Source of the DNA: Streptomyces monomycini
GTDB taxonomy: Bacteria > Actinomycetota > Actinomycetes > Streptomycetales > Streptomycetaceae
Length of the DNA stretch: 64,000 nt
NCBI RefSeq assembly: GCF_022271435.1
Contig: NZ_JAFIQY010000003.1
Coordinates: forward strand, 62,001-126,000
Direction: 5' to 3'
The translations under genes were made by a program, and so were the position numbers. Below, one piece after another: positions 8,619-17,605 of this stretch. The notes beneath the pieces are model-generated. The model was given only the letters and a program-made list of their open reading frames with translations, searched no databases and was not told where the DNA came from. Within the stretch, counting starts at the first letter, position 1. Each line of letters opens with the position of its first letter.

Positions 8619-10340
8619 TCAGGTGCCGGACAGATGAGCCGTCACCGGCGTCAGATGCGGCGCGGCCCGGGCCGCGAGGACCCGTACGCGTACGGCGTCG
8701 GCGGTCACCGGCGTGGGCAGCGCCAGGATGCGCCGGTGACCGACGGTCGTCCCCTCGGCGATCCGCCGCCACGTCCCGCCGGTCCGCGCCTCGACGGCGA
8801 AACGTTCCACCCGCTGCCCGTGCCACAGGTCCTCCCCGAGCCCGACCCGGTCGAACGTGACGCCTCCCGGGCGCGTGGCCGCACCCCGCCCGCCCGTCAG
8901 CAAATCCTTCCCGTACGTCTCCCGTACGGCCCGCCCGAAGCCGGTGAGGGCGGCGGCATCCGCCGCGCCGATCCGCCCGCTGCGCCCCGGCGGCACATTG
9001 AGCAGCAGCGACGCGTTGCGGCCCACGCTCTTCTCGTACAGCCCCAGCAGCTGGGCGGGCGTCTTGGGCCGCTCCCAGGGGTGGTGGAACCAGCCGGGCC
9101 GGATCGAGACGTCCGCCTCCGCCGGATACCACTGGAGGTACTTGGTGGCCGGCGCGAGCAGCTTGGCGCGGGAGCCGATGTCGGCGTCGGTGGAGTCGTT
9201 GGGCAGGCCGCCGGAGAGCACCGACCAGGGGTCGACGGCGGACGGGGTGACGCTCCACTCCGTCTCGCGCGCCACGCCCCGCTCGTTGCCGACCCAGCGC
9301 ACGCCCTGCGGCCCCTGGAAGACGACGGTGCGCGGCGAGAGGTGCCGGATCGTCTCGAACCACTGGCGCACGTCGTACTTCTGCGTGATCCCGGCGGCCG
9401 CCCACGGGTTCGCGCCGTCCAGCCACAGTTCCTCGACCGGCCCGTACTGGGTGAGCAGTTCGTAGACCTGGTTGAGGTAGTACGCGTCGTAATCGTCGGC
9501 GCGGACGGTGAAGGAGGGCAGCCGGCCGTCGCGTACGGCGCCGGCGCGGTCGTCACCGGGGACGAGGGTGGGGAGGGTGCGCTCGGTGACGGGGCTGCCG
9601 TTGCCGAAGCGGCCCAGCCCGGCGGGGGCCCGGCCGCGGTCCGCCAGGGCGACCCGTTCCGGCAGGCTGAGCGGCTTGCCCTCGGCCTGCTTGCGCCGGA
9701 CCTCCTCGACCCAGCGCGCGTGCCAGGCGTGCGGCAGCTCGGCGCCGTCGGACGGGGAGAGGTAGAGGCCGACCTTGAGCCCGGCCTTACGGGCGGCCCG
9801 CACGTACGCGCCGACGACGTCCGGCTGTCCGGGGCTCGCCCGTACGGTGTGCGGGGTGTAGCGGCTGGGGTAGAGCACGAAGCCGTCGTGGTGCTTCACG
9901 GTCAGCATGACCTGCTCGGCGCCCGCCGCCTTGTACGCGCGCATCCACTGGTCCACATCGATGCGCGGCGGCGCGAACCACCCCGGGTCCTCCGTACCGG
10001 AGCCCCACTCGCGGCCGGTGAACGTGTTCATCCCGAAGTGCGTGAACGCGGTGACCTCCCGTTCCTGCCAGGCGCGCTGCGCGGCGGTCGGCACGACGTG
10101 GGCGGCCTTCTCGACGATCCGCGCCGGAGTGTCGCAGGGCAGGACGGTCATCTGGGAGGCGGGGCGCACGGGGCCCTGGCAGGGGTGCGCGGCGGGTGGG
10201 CGGGCGAGGGCCGCCGGACGGACGGGTTCCGGATGTCCGTCGGCGGCGGTGGCCTGGAGCGGGAACGGCAGCGCGAGGGCAGCGGCGGCGGTGAGCGCGA
10301 AGACGGAGCGGAAACGGGCGCGTGACCAGCTTCTTGCCAT
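8619..10340 (-). CDS. secreted alpha-L-fucosidase (GH29)
   Basis: A 573-residue secreted glycoside hydrolase of the alpha-L-fucosidase family. A signal peptide (MARSWSRARF then a hydrophobic core, ending about ATA-ADG) occupies the first 32 residues. The catalytic domain shows the family stretches FTHFGMNTFTGREWG, LTVKHHDGFVLYPS, and the nucleophile region EELWLDGANPW. A C-terminal beta-domain of about 80 residues follows. It probably releases fucose, or a related deoxy sugar, outside the cell. The start follows GGAGGG; an upstream in-frame extension of 34 residues lacks a signal. It lies downstream of malQ in the same direction, 128 bases away. Confidence 0.88.
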   Translation of the reverse strand: MARSWSRARFRSVFALTAAAALALPFPLQATAADGHPEPVRPAALARPPAAHPCQGPVRPASQMTVLPCDTPARIVEKAAHVVPTAAQRAWQEREVTAFTHFGMNTFTGREWGSGTEDPGWFAPPRIDVDQWMRAYKAAGAEQVMLTVKHHDGFVLYPSRYTPHTVRASPGQPDVVGAYVRAARKAGLKVGLYLSPSDGAELPHAWHARWVEEVRRKQAEGKPLSLPERVALADRGRAPAGLGRFGNGSPVTERTLPTLVPGDDRAGAVRDGRLPSFTVRADDYDAYYLNQVYELLTQYGPVEELWLDGANPWAAAGITQKYDVRQWFETIRHLSPRTVVFQGPQGVRWVGNERGVARETEWSVTPSAVDPWSVLSGGLPNDSTDADIGSRAKLLAPATKYLQWYPAEADVSIRPGWFHHPWERPKTPAQLLGLYEKSVGRNASLLLNVPPGRSGRIGAADAAALTGFGRAVRETYGKDLLTGGRGAATRPGGVTFDRVGLGEDLWHGQRVERFAVEARTGGTWRRIAEGTTVGHRRILALPTPVTADAVRVRVLAARAAPHLTPVTAHLSGT

Positions 10341-10468
10341 GGTTCCCTCCAACTCCCCGACCGGTGATGGTCGGATCTCTTGGATGGCGTCCACGGCATG
10401 GTGACGTACGGCCGGGGCGACCGGAAGACCGGCACGGGCCACCGGCCTTCCCGGACGGTCCGGCCCGA

Positions 10469-12637
10469 CTACCGCCGCACTGTGCGCAGTTCACTCATCA
10501 GCGCATGGAGCCGAGGTGACGCGGCGATCTCCTCCAAGGACAGCGGGCGCCCCGCGGAATCGGTGATCGGCAGCCGCCAGTTGGGGTATTCGTCCCATGT
10601 TCCCGGGAGGTTCTGCGGCCGCCGGTCCCCCACCGCGTCCGGCAGCCACACCCCGACCATGCGGGCGGGCGTCCGCAGCAGGTAGCGGTGCAGGGCCTTG
10701 ACCGCCGCCTCCTCGTTCCCCCGCCCTTCCGGCAGCAGCCCCAGCCGATGCAGCGTCTCCAGCCACTCGCCGACCTCGACCGCCTCCGCCGCCTGCTCCT
10801 CGTGGAGCGGGCGGTCCAGCAGCCCCAGACCGTGCCGGAGGGCGGCGTGCCGGCCGGTCAGCCGGGCCGCCGTGCTGGGCAGGTCGTGCGTGGTGACCGT
10901 CGCCAGGCAGTCGGCGCGCCAGCCCTCGGGCGGCAGGGGCCGGGCCGGTTCCTTGGTGTAGTCGCGTTCGAACCACAGGACGGACGTGCCGAGTACACCC
11001 CGTCCGGCCAGCTCCGTACGGACCACCGGCTCGACCGTCCCCAGGTCCTCCCCGATGACGGCGGCGCCCGCGCGGTGCGCCTCCAGGGCGAGGACCGAGA
11101 GCATCGCCTCGGCGTCGTACCGCACGTACGCGCCCTCCGTCGGCGGCCGGCCCTCGGGCACCCACCACAGCCGGAACAGGCCCATGACGTGGTCGATGCG
11201 CAGGGCGCCCGCGTGCCGCAGCATGCCGCGCAGCAGACCGCGGTACGGGGCGTAGCCCTGGGCGGCCAGCGCGTCCGGCCGCCAGGGCGGCAGGCCCCAG
11301 TCCTGGCCGCGCGAGTTGAAGGCGTCCGGCGGCGCGCCCACGGACATACCGGCGGCGAAGGCGTCCTGCTGGGCCCAGGTGTCGGAACCGGAGGGATGGA
11401 CTCCGACAGCCAGGTCGTGCACCAGCCCGATGCCCATCCCGGCCTCCTCGGCGGCGCGCTGGGCGGCGGCGAGCTGCTGGTCGGTGAACCACGCGAGGCG
11501 GCTGTGGAAGTCGATGCGGTCCAGCAGGCTGCCGCGCATCCGTGCCGTACGCGCCGAGCGCGGGTCGTCCAGACCGGCGGGCCAGCCGCGCCAGTCGGAC
11601 CCGTACCGCTCGGCCAGTGCGCACCAGGTGGCATGGTCCTCCAGGCTCGTGCCCTGCTCGGCGAGGAAGTCGCAGTAGGCGGCGCGCCGTCCGGGGCTCA
11701 GCGGCACCTTCCAGAGCAGCTCCAGCGCTTCCTTCTTCAGCTCCCACACGGCGTCCCGGTCGATCAGCGCGCCCTCACGGAGCACCGCGTCGCGCAGTGC
11801 CCGGGCCCGTACGAGCAGCGCGTCGACCCGGCGGCGGGCGTCGCCTTCGAGGCCGCCGAACTCGGGGATGTCCTCGACGCGCAGGTGGACGGGGTCGGGG
11901 AAGCGGCGGGAGGAGGGGCGGTACGGCGAGGGATCGGTGGGCGCTCCCGGTACGGCGGCGTGCAGCGGGTTGATCTGTACGAAGCCGGTGCCGAGCGTGC
12001 GTCCGGACCAGGCGGCCAGGTCGGCGAGGTCGCCCAGGTCCCCCATGCCCCAGGAGCGGCCGGAGAGCAGGGAGTAGAGCTGCACCATGAAGCCGTGGGC
12101 GCGGCCGGGCGGCGTGGGCATCCGGTCGGGGGCGACGATCAGGTGGGCGCGGGCGGAGCGGCCGTCGGGTGTGTGGGCCCGCAGGGTGTGGATGCCGAGG
12201 GGGAGGCGGCCGACGGTGTCACCGGGGACGCGGTCGGGAGTGCGTACAGGGGCTCGGCGCGGTGAGCGGGCGCCGTCATGGTCCGGGGGCTGGGCGGGCG
12301 GCTCGTACGCGTACTCCGTGCGGCCTCCGGGGTCCGGCCCCCAGTCGAGCACCTCGCCCGACTCGGTCTCCACCCGCAAGGCGGTGCCCTCGGGCAGGCG
12401 TGCTAGGTCCGGCGGGCGCCCCGGGCGCACCACGACGGTGGGCGGGAGCAGGGCCTGGCCCGCGCCGTGGTCGTACGCCTCCAGAGCGGCGCGTACGGCG
12501 TGCGGAGTCGAGGCGTCGACCCCGAGCGCGGCGAGAACGGCGACGACGGTGTCGTCACCGACGTGTTCGATGCGTCCTGGTGCGGGCTCATAGGACGTGC
12601 ACACACCGTGCAGACCGGCGAGCCGCGGTCGGCCCAT
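10469..12637 (-). CDS. malQ: 4-alpha-glucanotransferase (amylomaltase, GH77)
   Basis: A 722-residue cytosolic GH77 enzyme that transfers maltodextrin segments between glucans and releases glucose. An N-terminal beta-sandwich extension of about 190 residues is typical of actinobacterial MalQ. The catalytic barrel carries the nucleophile Asp in ALRIDHVMG (about residue 482), the acid/base Glu in VIGEDLGTV, and the third acid in VTTHDLPS. The GH77 250s loop region LPPWRPDALAAQGYAPYR is present. The ATG overlaps the stop of a 105-residue upstream gene by one base (TGATG), with GGAGGTCTG as ribosome site, so the two are translationally coupled. A Crp-like site lies upstream of that gene. Confidence 0.95.
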   Translation of the reverse strand: MGRPRLAGLHGVCTSYEPAPGRIEHVGDDTVVAVLAALGVDASTPHAVRAALEAYDHGAGQALLPPTVVVRPGRPPDLARLPEGTALRVETESGEVLDWGPDPGGRTEYAYEPPAQPPDHDGARSPRRAPVRTPDRVPGDTVGRLPLGIHTLRAHTPDGRSARAHLIVAPDRMPTPPGRAHGFMVQLYSLLSGRSWGMGDLGDLADLAAWSGRTLGTGFVQINPLHAAVPGAPTDPSPYRPSSRRFPDPVHLRVEDIPEFGGLEGDARRRVDALLVRARALRDAVLREGALIDRDAVWELKKEALELLWKVPLSPGRRAAYCDFLAEQGTSLEDHATWCALAERYGSDWRGWPAGLDDPRSARTARMRGSLLDRIDFHSRLAWFTDQQLAAAQRAAEEAGMGIGLVHDLAVGVHPSGSDTWAQQDAFAAGMSVGAPPDAFNSRGQDWGLPPWRPDALAAQGYAPYRGLLRGMLRHAGALRIDHVMGLFRLWWVPEGRPPTEGAYVRYDAEAMLSVLALEAHRAGAAVIGEDLGTVEPVVRTELAGRGVLGTSVLWFERDYTKEPARPLPPEGWRADCLATVTTHDLPSTAARLTGRHAALRHGLGLLDRPLHEEQAAEAVEVGEWLETLHRLGLLPEGRGNEEAAVKALHRYLLRTPARMVGVWLPDAVGDRRPQNLPGTWDEYPNWRLPITDSAGRPLSLEEIAASPRLHALMSELRTVRR

Positions 12638-12954
12638 CAGACCTCCATGGTCTCCGTGCCCAGGCCGGTCGCGGTGGGCTCGCTGGTCAGCGGCAGCTCG
12701 GCGGCGATCGGGGACTCACTGGTGAGCGGGGCGGCGTCGGCGAGCGGGGGCTCGCTGGTCAGCGGGGGTTCGCAGAAGCAGAGCGAGCCGGAGCCGTCCA
12801 GGCCGGAGTCAGGGCCGGACACGCCCTCGTACAGATCCGGCTCGACGGGTTTCTCCGGCTGGAAATTCTGCGGTTCACAGGGTTTGACGCGCTCTGCCGG
12901 GTACTCGGGAGCGGACGACAGTGCGTCGAGGAGAAGCTGAGCGGACGCGGCCAC
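12637..12954 (-). CDS. unrecognised 105-residue protein coupled to malQ
   Basis: A candidate small gene: GTG start, GGGAGG ribosome site six bases upstream, strongly GC-biased third codon positions, stop overlapping the malQ start as TGATG. The protein begins with a short helix (AASAQLLLDALSSAPEYPA). It is then acidic and proline-rich, with Cys at KPCEPQ and a SLCFCEPP motif. It ends in three spaced copies of a PLTSEP-like unit. There are no membrane segments and no known domain was recognised. Tight coupling suggests a partner or regulator of MalQ, or a conserved leader peptide. The longer open frame upstream to 13839 crosses the intergenic region and is not credible. Confidence 0.65.
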   Translation of the reverse strand: MAASAQLLLDALSSAPEYPAERVKPCEPQNFQPEKPVEPDLYEGVSGPDSGLDGSGSLCFCEPPLTSEPPLADAAPLTSESPIAAELPLTSEPTATGLGTETMEV

Positions 12955-13036
12955 GGAGGGCCTCCCGTTCGTCGGTAGTGGGACACGACCTGCCCTACCC
13001 ACTCCGGGCGGTCGCAGACGTATCCATTCAACCAAC

Positions 13037-13050
13037 GTGACCCAGGTCAC
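13037..13050. promoter_or_regulatory. Crp-like palindrome upstream of the malQ operon
   Basis: GTGACCCAGGTCAC is a perfect palindrome with a 2-base centre and matches the published S. coelicolor Crp consensus GTG-N6-GNCAC. It lies 83 bases before the 105-residue gene start and about 410 before the GH84 gene, so the malQ operon is the likelier target. Confidence 0.55.
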
Positions 13051-13290
13051 ACATCCCTCGTGCAGGCGATTTGCCGGTGGCGGACGGGTGACGGCGCAGG
13101 GATGCCCATCGGGGCGGCGTTCCGGAGGAAGTCCTTCAGCATCACGGAGCGGCCCCGAAACCCCCTCGGGTGCCCCCGGAACACGCCGCGACACGCCGGC
13201 CGCACAGGGCAAACCCGGCACTTCGTGTGCTCCCGTTGACACCCTCACCGCCATAGTGGTGGGCTCACTGCCGAAGGCTGGTCCGGCGGC

Positions 13291-13343
13291 TTCCACGGAG
13301 TACTCCCTCGGGGTACTCCCGCGGGGGTACTTCCACGGGGCAT
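13291..13343. repeat. four degenerate 13-14-base direct repeats
   Basis: Four consecutive units read TTCCACGGAGTAC, TCCCTCGGGGTAC, TCCCGCGGGGGTAC and TTCCACGGGGCAT. They are non-coding and lie 119 bases before the GH84 start. Regular spacing suggests a multi-site operator or an expansion remnant. Confidence 0.6.
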
Positions 13344-13461
13344 GAGGCCCCCGCCGCGGCAGCCGGCTCAGGGGCGCGCGGCCGCGGGGCGGCCGGGCTG
13401 CGGTCGTCCGGTGCGTCACCGGCCGGCCGGTGAGTGGGACGACGGGGACTGAGGAGAGACC

Positions 13462-16400
13462 GTGCGAGTCCGGAGCGGCGTTCGGGACGCCGGACAGGTC
13501 GGCAAGCAGCGCGAGGGGGGCGGCGAGGCCGGGGACGGCAGGACCGGGACCGGCGGGGCCGGGGGCAGGGGCGCCGGAGACGGTGACGCCTTCCGGGCCG
13601 GGGACGAGCACGGGGATTCCGGAGACGCCTTCCGGGCCAGGGACGCCGCGGCCCGCCCGGCCACACACACCGCCACTTCCCTGACCGGCCCCACCAGCAT
13701 CGGCACCGGCAGCCTCGGCGTCGGCGGGCTCGGGCGTTTCGGCGCCGTACGGGCCGGGGCCCGCGCGCGGGTCGCCGGGGCCACCGCCCTCGCGGCCGCC
13801 GTCATCGGCGGGCTCCTCGGCAGCACCGCCCCTGCCCACGCAGCACCCGCCGACCCGGCTGTCGGCACTCCCGACCTGTCCGGGCAGTCCGACAGCCTCG
13901 ACAGTTCAGGCGGTACGGGCGGCACCGGCCGGACCGCCACCGCCGGGCAACTGCCCGCCGTATGGCCACGCCCGCAGTCGATGCGGTCGGGCGGCGCGTC
14001 CGTAGCGCTGGACGGCGAGGCCACCGTCGTCGCCACCCCGGACACCGACCCGTACGCCCTGAGCGCGCTGCGCGCCGTACTGCGCGACGCCGGGGTCCGC
14101 ACGGTCCACGACGCCTCCCCAGGCGAAGCACTGCCCGGCGAGGGCCCGGTGTTCCGTGTCGGCGGCCCGGACACCGAGACCGCGCTACGGGCCCTGCGCG
14201 CACCCGCCCGCGGGGACCTGCCTTCCGGCGGCTACCGCCTCGCGGTCGGCAAGGTGGCGGGCCGGGACACGGTCGCCCTGGACGGTGTCGGCCCGGACGG
14301 CCTCTTCCACGCCGTACAGACCCTGCGCCAACTGGTCGTGGAGCGGTCCAAGGGCGGCGGCAAGGACGACGGCGGCAAAGCAGGCAGTGGAAAGGACGGC
14401 GGCGGCAAGGAACTGGCCGCGGCCGTCGTACGGGACTGGCCCGGCACCGCCGTACGCGGCATGACCGAGGGCTTCTTCGGCCAGCCCTGGACCCGCGAGC
14501 AGCGCCTGGCCCAGCTCGACTTCATGGGCCGTACGAAGCAGAACCGCTACCTCTACGCGCCCGGCGACGACCCGTACCGCCAGTTCCGGTGGCGCGACCC
14601 CTACCCGGCGGCGCAGCGCGAGGACTTCCGCGCGCTGGCCGCGCGGGCCCGCGCCAACCACGTGACGCTGGGCTGGGCCGTCTCCCCCGGGCAGGCCATG
14701 TGCATGTCCTCCGAGGACGACCTGAAGGCGCTGCGCCGCAAGGTGGACGCGATGTGGGCGCTGGGCGTGCGCGCCTTCCAGCTCCAGTTCCAGGACGTCA
14801 GCTACAGCGAGTGGCACTGCGACGCGGACGCCGACACCTTCGGCTCCGGCCCCGAGGCCGCCGCGAAGGCGCACGCCAAGGTGGCGGACGCCCTCGCCCG
14901 TCACCTCGCCGAGCGGCACCCCGAGGCGGCGCCGCTCAGCCTGATGCCGACCGAGTACTACCAGGACGGCTCCACCGCCTACCGGGAGGCGCTGGCGGCC
15001 GCGCTGTCCGACCGGGTCGAGGTGGCGTGGACCGGCGTCGGCGTCGTCCCCCGTACGATCACCGGCGGCGAACTGGCGGAGGCCCGCGAGGTGTTCGGCC
15101 ACCGGCTGGTCACGATGGACAACTACCCGGTCAACGACTACGCGCAGGACCGTATCTTCCTCGGCCCCTACACGGGCCGCGAACCCGCCGTCGCCGCCGG
15201 ATCCAGCGCGCTGCTGGCCAACGCCATGGCGCAGCCCACCGCGTCCCGTATCGCGCTGTTCACGGCCGCCGACTACGCCTGGAACCCGCGCGCCTACCGG
15301 CCCGGCGCCTCCTGGCAGGCCGCCATCGACGACCTCTCCGGCGGGGACGCCTCGTCCCGCGCCGCGCTGCACGCCCTGGCCGGCAACGACGCCTCCTCGG
15401 TCCTCGGCACCGACGAGTCCGCGTACCTCAAGCCCTTGATCGAGGCGTTCTGGAAGGCGCGCGCCGACGCCACCGACAACGACGACCGGGACGACGACGA
15501 GCGCTACACCAAGGCCGCCGCCCGGCTGCGGGCCGCCTTCCACACGATGAGCGGCGCGCCGGAACGCCTCTCCCCCGGCCTGGCCGACGAAGTACGTCCT
15601 TGGGCCCGCCAATTGGCGCGCTACGGTTCGGCGGGCGAGCGTGCCGTCGACATGCTGGTGGCGCAGGCCCGCGGCGACGGCTCCGCCGCCTGGACCGCGC
15701 AGCGCGCCGTCCAGGACCTGCTCAAGAAGATCAAAAAAAGCCCCGTGACGGTCGGAAAGGGCGTTCTGGGCCCCTTCCTCGACCGTGCGATGACCGAGTC
15801 CGACGCATGGACCGGTGCCCGCTCCGACCGCTCCGAGACCGCCCCGCCCCCGGACCAGGACACCCGTCCCACCTCCCTGACCGTCCCCTTCGGCCGCCCC
15901 CGCCCGCTGACCGCGGTCACCTCGCTCACCGAGCCGAGCCCGTCCGCGGCCGCCGTCTCCGTGGAGGCGCACGTCCCCGGCGAGGGCTGGCGCCGCCTCG
16001 GCGGCCTGTCCGGTACCGGCTGGACGCAGACCGAGGCGCGCGGTATGAAGGCCGACGCGGTCCGGCTGGCCTGGCAGGACGGCACCACCGCGCCGTCCGT
16101 GCACTCCTTCACCCCGTGGTTCGCCGACACCCCGGCGGCGGGCCTGGAGCTCTCCCGCGACGAGATCGACGCCGACACCGGCGGCACCTTCTCCGTGGAC
16201 GCCCGGATCTTCTCCCGGCGCCCCTCCGACGTGGAGGGCAAGCTCACCGCCAAGGCGCCCGAAGGCTTCACCGTACGGGCGCCGGAGCACGTCACGGCCC
16301 CGCGCGGCGGCACGGCCACCGCCCGCATCCGGGTCACGGTCCCGCGCGACGCCAAGACCGGCACGTACGAGATCCCGGTCACCTACGGCGACCAGCAGCG

Positions 16401-16971
16401 GACGCTGACCGTCCGGACCTACCCGCCCACCGCGGGCCCCGATCTGGCGCGCGGCGCCGAGGCCGCCTCCTCCGGTGACGAGACGTCCGAGTTCCCGGCC
16501 ACCGCCGCCACCGACGGCGACCCGAAGACCCGCTGGTCCTCCCCCGCCGAGGACGACGCCTGGCTCCAGTTCACGCTGCCGCGCCCGGCCCGCCTGGGCC
16601 GCCTCACCCTCACCTGGCAGGACGCCTACGCGGCCGCCTACACGGTCCGGGTGTCGTCCGACGGCGTCACCTGGCGCACGGCCGCCACCGTCCGCGACGG
16701 CAAGGGCGGCCGCGAAACCCTCCGCATGGACGCGAAGGACGTCCGCTTCGTCCGTATCCAGGGCGACAAGCGCGCGACCCGCTTCGGCTACTCGCTGTGG
16801 AGCGTGGAGGCGTACGCGGTGAAGGGCTCGGACCGGCCCGCGCCGCCGCCCGCCCGGCCGCCCGGCTCCGGTGGCGCCCAGCCCGGCACGCCCGCGCGGC
16901 CGGCGAAGACCGGGGGCACGCCCGAAGGCGGCCCGTCGGCCCACGAGACGTGGGCGGGCGGCGGGCGGTAG
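13462..16971 (+). CDS. secreted beta-N-acetylglucosaminidase-like enzyme (GH84 family)
   Basis: A 1169-residue exported enzyme. A GTG start with GAGGAGAG just upstream is clear. About 100 Gly-rich residues precede a signal-like helix (AGATALAAAVIGGLLG, ending APAHA near residue 130), an unusually long leader. Next come a GH20b-like alpha/beta domain (about 162-300), the GH84 barrel (about 325-620, with MTEGFFGQPWTREQRL and KQNRYLYAPGDDP), a helical region, a NEW3-like beta domain (about 890-985) and a C-terminal F5/8-type carbohydrate-binding domain (about 990-1120). Where GH84 normally has two adjacent Asp, this protein has Gln444-Asp445 (LQFQDVSYSEWH). Activity on O- or beta-GlcNAc substrates is therefore likely but not assured. 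Confidence 0.85.
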   Translation: MRVRSGVRDAGQVGKQREGGGEAGDGRTGTGGAGGRGAGDGDAFRAGDEHGDSGDAFRARDAAARPATHTATSLTGPTSIGTGSLGVGGLGRFGAVRAGARARVAGATALAAAVIGGLLGSTAPAHAAPADPAVGTPDLSGQSDSLDSSGGTGGTGRTATAGQLPAVWPRPQSMRSGGASVALDGEATVVATPDTDPYALSALRAVLRDAGVRTVHDASPGEALPGEGPVFRVGGPDTETALRALRAPARGDLPSGGYRLAVGKVAGRDTVALDGVGPDGLFHAVQTLRQLVVERSKGGGKDDGGKAGSGKDGGGKELAAAVVRDWPGTAVRGMTEGFFGQPWTREQRLAQLDFMGRTKQNRYLYAPGDDPYRQFRWRDPYPAAQREDFRALAARARANHVTLGWAVSPGQAMCMSSEDDLKALRRKVDAMWALGVRAFQLQFQDVSYSEWHCDADADTFGSGPEAAAKAHAKVADALARHLAERHPEAAPLSLMPTEYYQDGSTAYREALAAALSDRVEVAWTGVGVVPRTITGGELAEAREVFGHRLVTMDNYPVNDYAQDRIFLGPYTGREPAVAAGSSALLANAMAQPTASRIALFTAADYAWNPRAYRPGASWQAAIDDLSGGDASSRAALHALAGNDASSVLGTDESAYLKPLIEAFWKARADATDNDDRDDDERYTKAAARLRAAFHTMSGAPERLSPGLADEVRPWARQLARYGSAGERAVDMLVAQARGDGSAAWTAQRAVQDLLKKIKKSPVTVGKGVLGPFLDRAMTESDAWTGARSDRSETAPPPDQDTRPTSLTVPFGRPRPLTAVTSLTEPSPSAAAVSVEAHVPGEGWRRLGGLSGTGWTQTEARGMKADAVRLAWQDGTTAPSVHSFTPWFADTPAAGLELSRDEIDADTGGTFSVDARIFSRRPSDVEGKLTAKAPEGFTVRAPEHVTAPRGGTATARIRVTVPRDAKTGTYEIPVTYGDQQRTLTVRTYPPTAGPDLARGAEAASSGDETSEFPATAATDGDPKTRWSSPAEDDAWLQFTLPRPARLGRLTLTWQDAYAAAYTVRVSSDGVTWRTAATVRDGKGGRETLRMDAKDVRFVRIQGDKRATRFGYSLWSVEAYAVKGSDRPAPPPARPPGSGGAQPGTPARPAKTGGTPEGGPSAHETWAGGGR

Positions 16972-17016
16972 CGGGGCGCACGTGCTGGGGGCGGCGGGCG
17001 CTGGGGCGCGCGTACC

Positions 17017-17048
17017 GGGGGGGCGGCCGCCGGGAGGCCGCTCCCCCC
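17017..17048. terminator. shared terminator between convergent genes
   Basis: A G7CGGCC / GGCCGCTC6 hairpin with an 8-base loop lies in the 97 bases between the GH84 stop and the HNH stop, with A-rich sequence on its right side. It could work in both directions. Confidence 0.55.
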
Positions 17049-17068
17049 ACCACACAAAAGACCCGGAC

Positions 17069-17605
17069 CTATGCCGATACGGCATCGATCCGGGCCAGCG
17101 CGTCATCCGCCCCGTACGGCTGCAGATATGGCAGCCAACGGGGGTCCCTATGCCCCGTGCCGATGATCCGCCAGGCCAGGCCGGACGGCGGCGCGGGCTG
17201 ATGCCGCAACCGCCAGCCGATCTCGGCGACATGCCGGTCGGCCTTGACGTGGTTGCAGCGGCGGCACGCGGCGACGACGTTCTCCCAGGTGTGCTGCCCG
17301 CCACGGCTGCGCGGAACGACGTGGTCGACGCTGGTTGCGACGCCACCGCAGTACATGCACCGCCCGCCGTCCCGGGCGAAGAGGGCACGGCGGGTCAACG
17401 GGACGGGACCGCGAAAAGGCACCCGCACGAACCGCTTGAGGCGGACCACACTGGGCGCGGGCATCACACGGGTCGCGCTGTGCATCAGGGCGCCGGACTC
17501 CTCTAGGCTGACGGCCTTTTCGTTGAGGACGAGGATGAGCGCGCGGCGGAGCGGTACGACGCCGAGCGGCTCGTACGACGCGTTGAGGACCAGGACATGC
17601 GGCAC
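17069..17605 (-). CDS. HNH endonuclease family protein
   Basis: A 178-residue HNH protein widely conserved in actinobacteria. The HNH core is CMYCGG-x3-SVDHVVPRSRGG-x-HTWENVVAACRRCNHVKADR, giving two zinc-binding CxxC pairs and the DH metal/catalytic residues. The N-terminal part (HVLVLNASYEPLGVVPLRRA) is the usual conserved module preceding the HNH core in this family. The GTG start has a strong AAGGAGG site; the 41 residues in frame before it are not conserved-looking. Its role is unknown. It diverges from the MscS gene across 277 bases. Confidence 0.9.
   Translation of the reverse strand: MPHVLVLNASYEPLGVVPLRRALILVLNEKAVSLEESGALMHSATRVMPAPSVVRLKRFVRVPFRGPVPLTRRALFARDGGRCMYCGGVATSVDHVVPRSRGGQHTWENVVAACRRCNHVKADRHVAEIGWRLRHQPAPPSGLAWRIIGTGHRDPRWLPYLQPYGADDALARIDAVSA

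Larger units (their letters stand above)
12955..13461. other. divergent intergenic region, malQ operon and GH84 gene
   Basis: This 507-base region separates two outward-reading carbohydrate genes and must hold both promoters. It contains the Crp-like palindrome at 13037-13050 and four direct repeats at 13291-13343. Open frames here have no ribosome sites or family features, so no gene is called. Confidence 0.6.

Noticed and set aside
12955..13839. Extension of the 105-residue gene frame into the intergenic region and GH84 gene
   Set aside because: It crosses the Crp-like site and overlaps the start of a well-supported divergent gene. The GTG with GGGAGG at 12954 is a better start.
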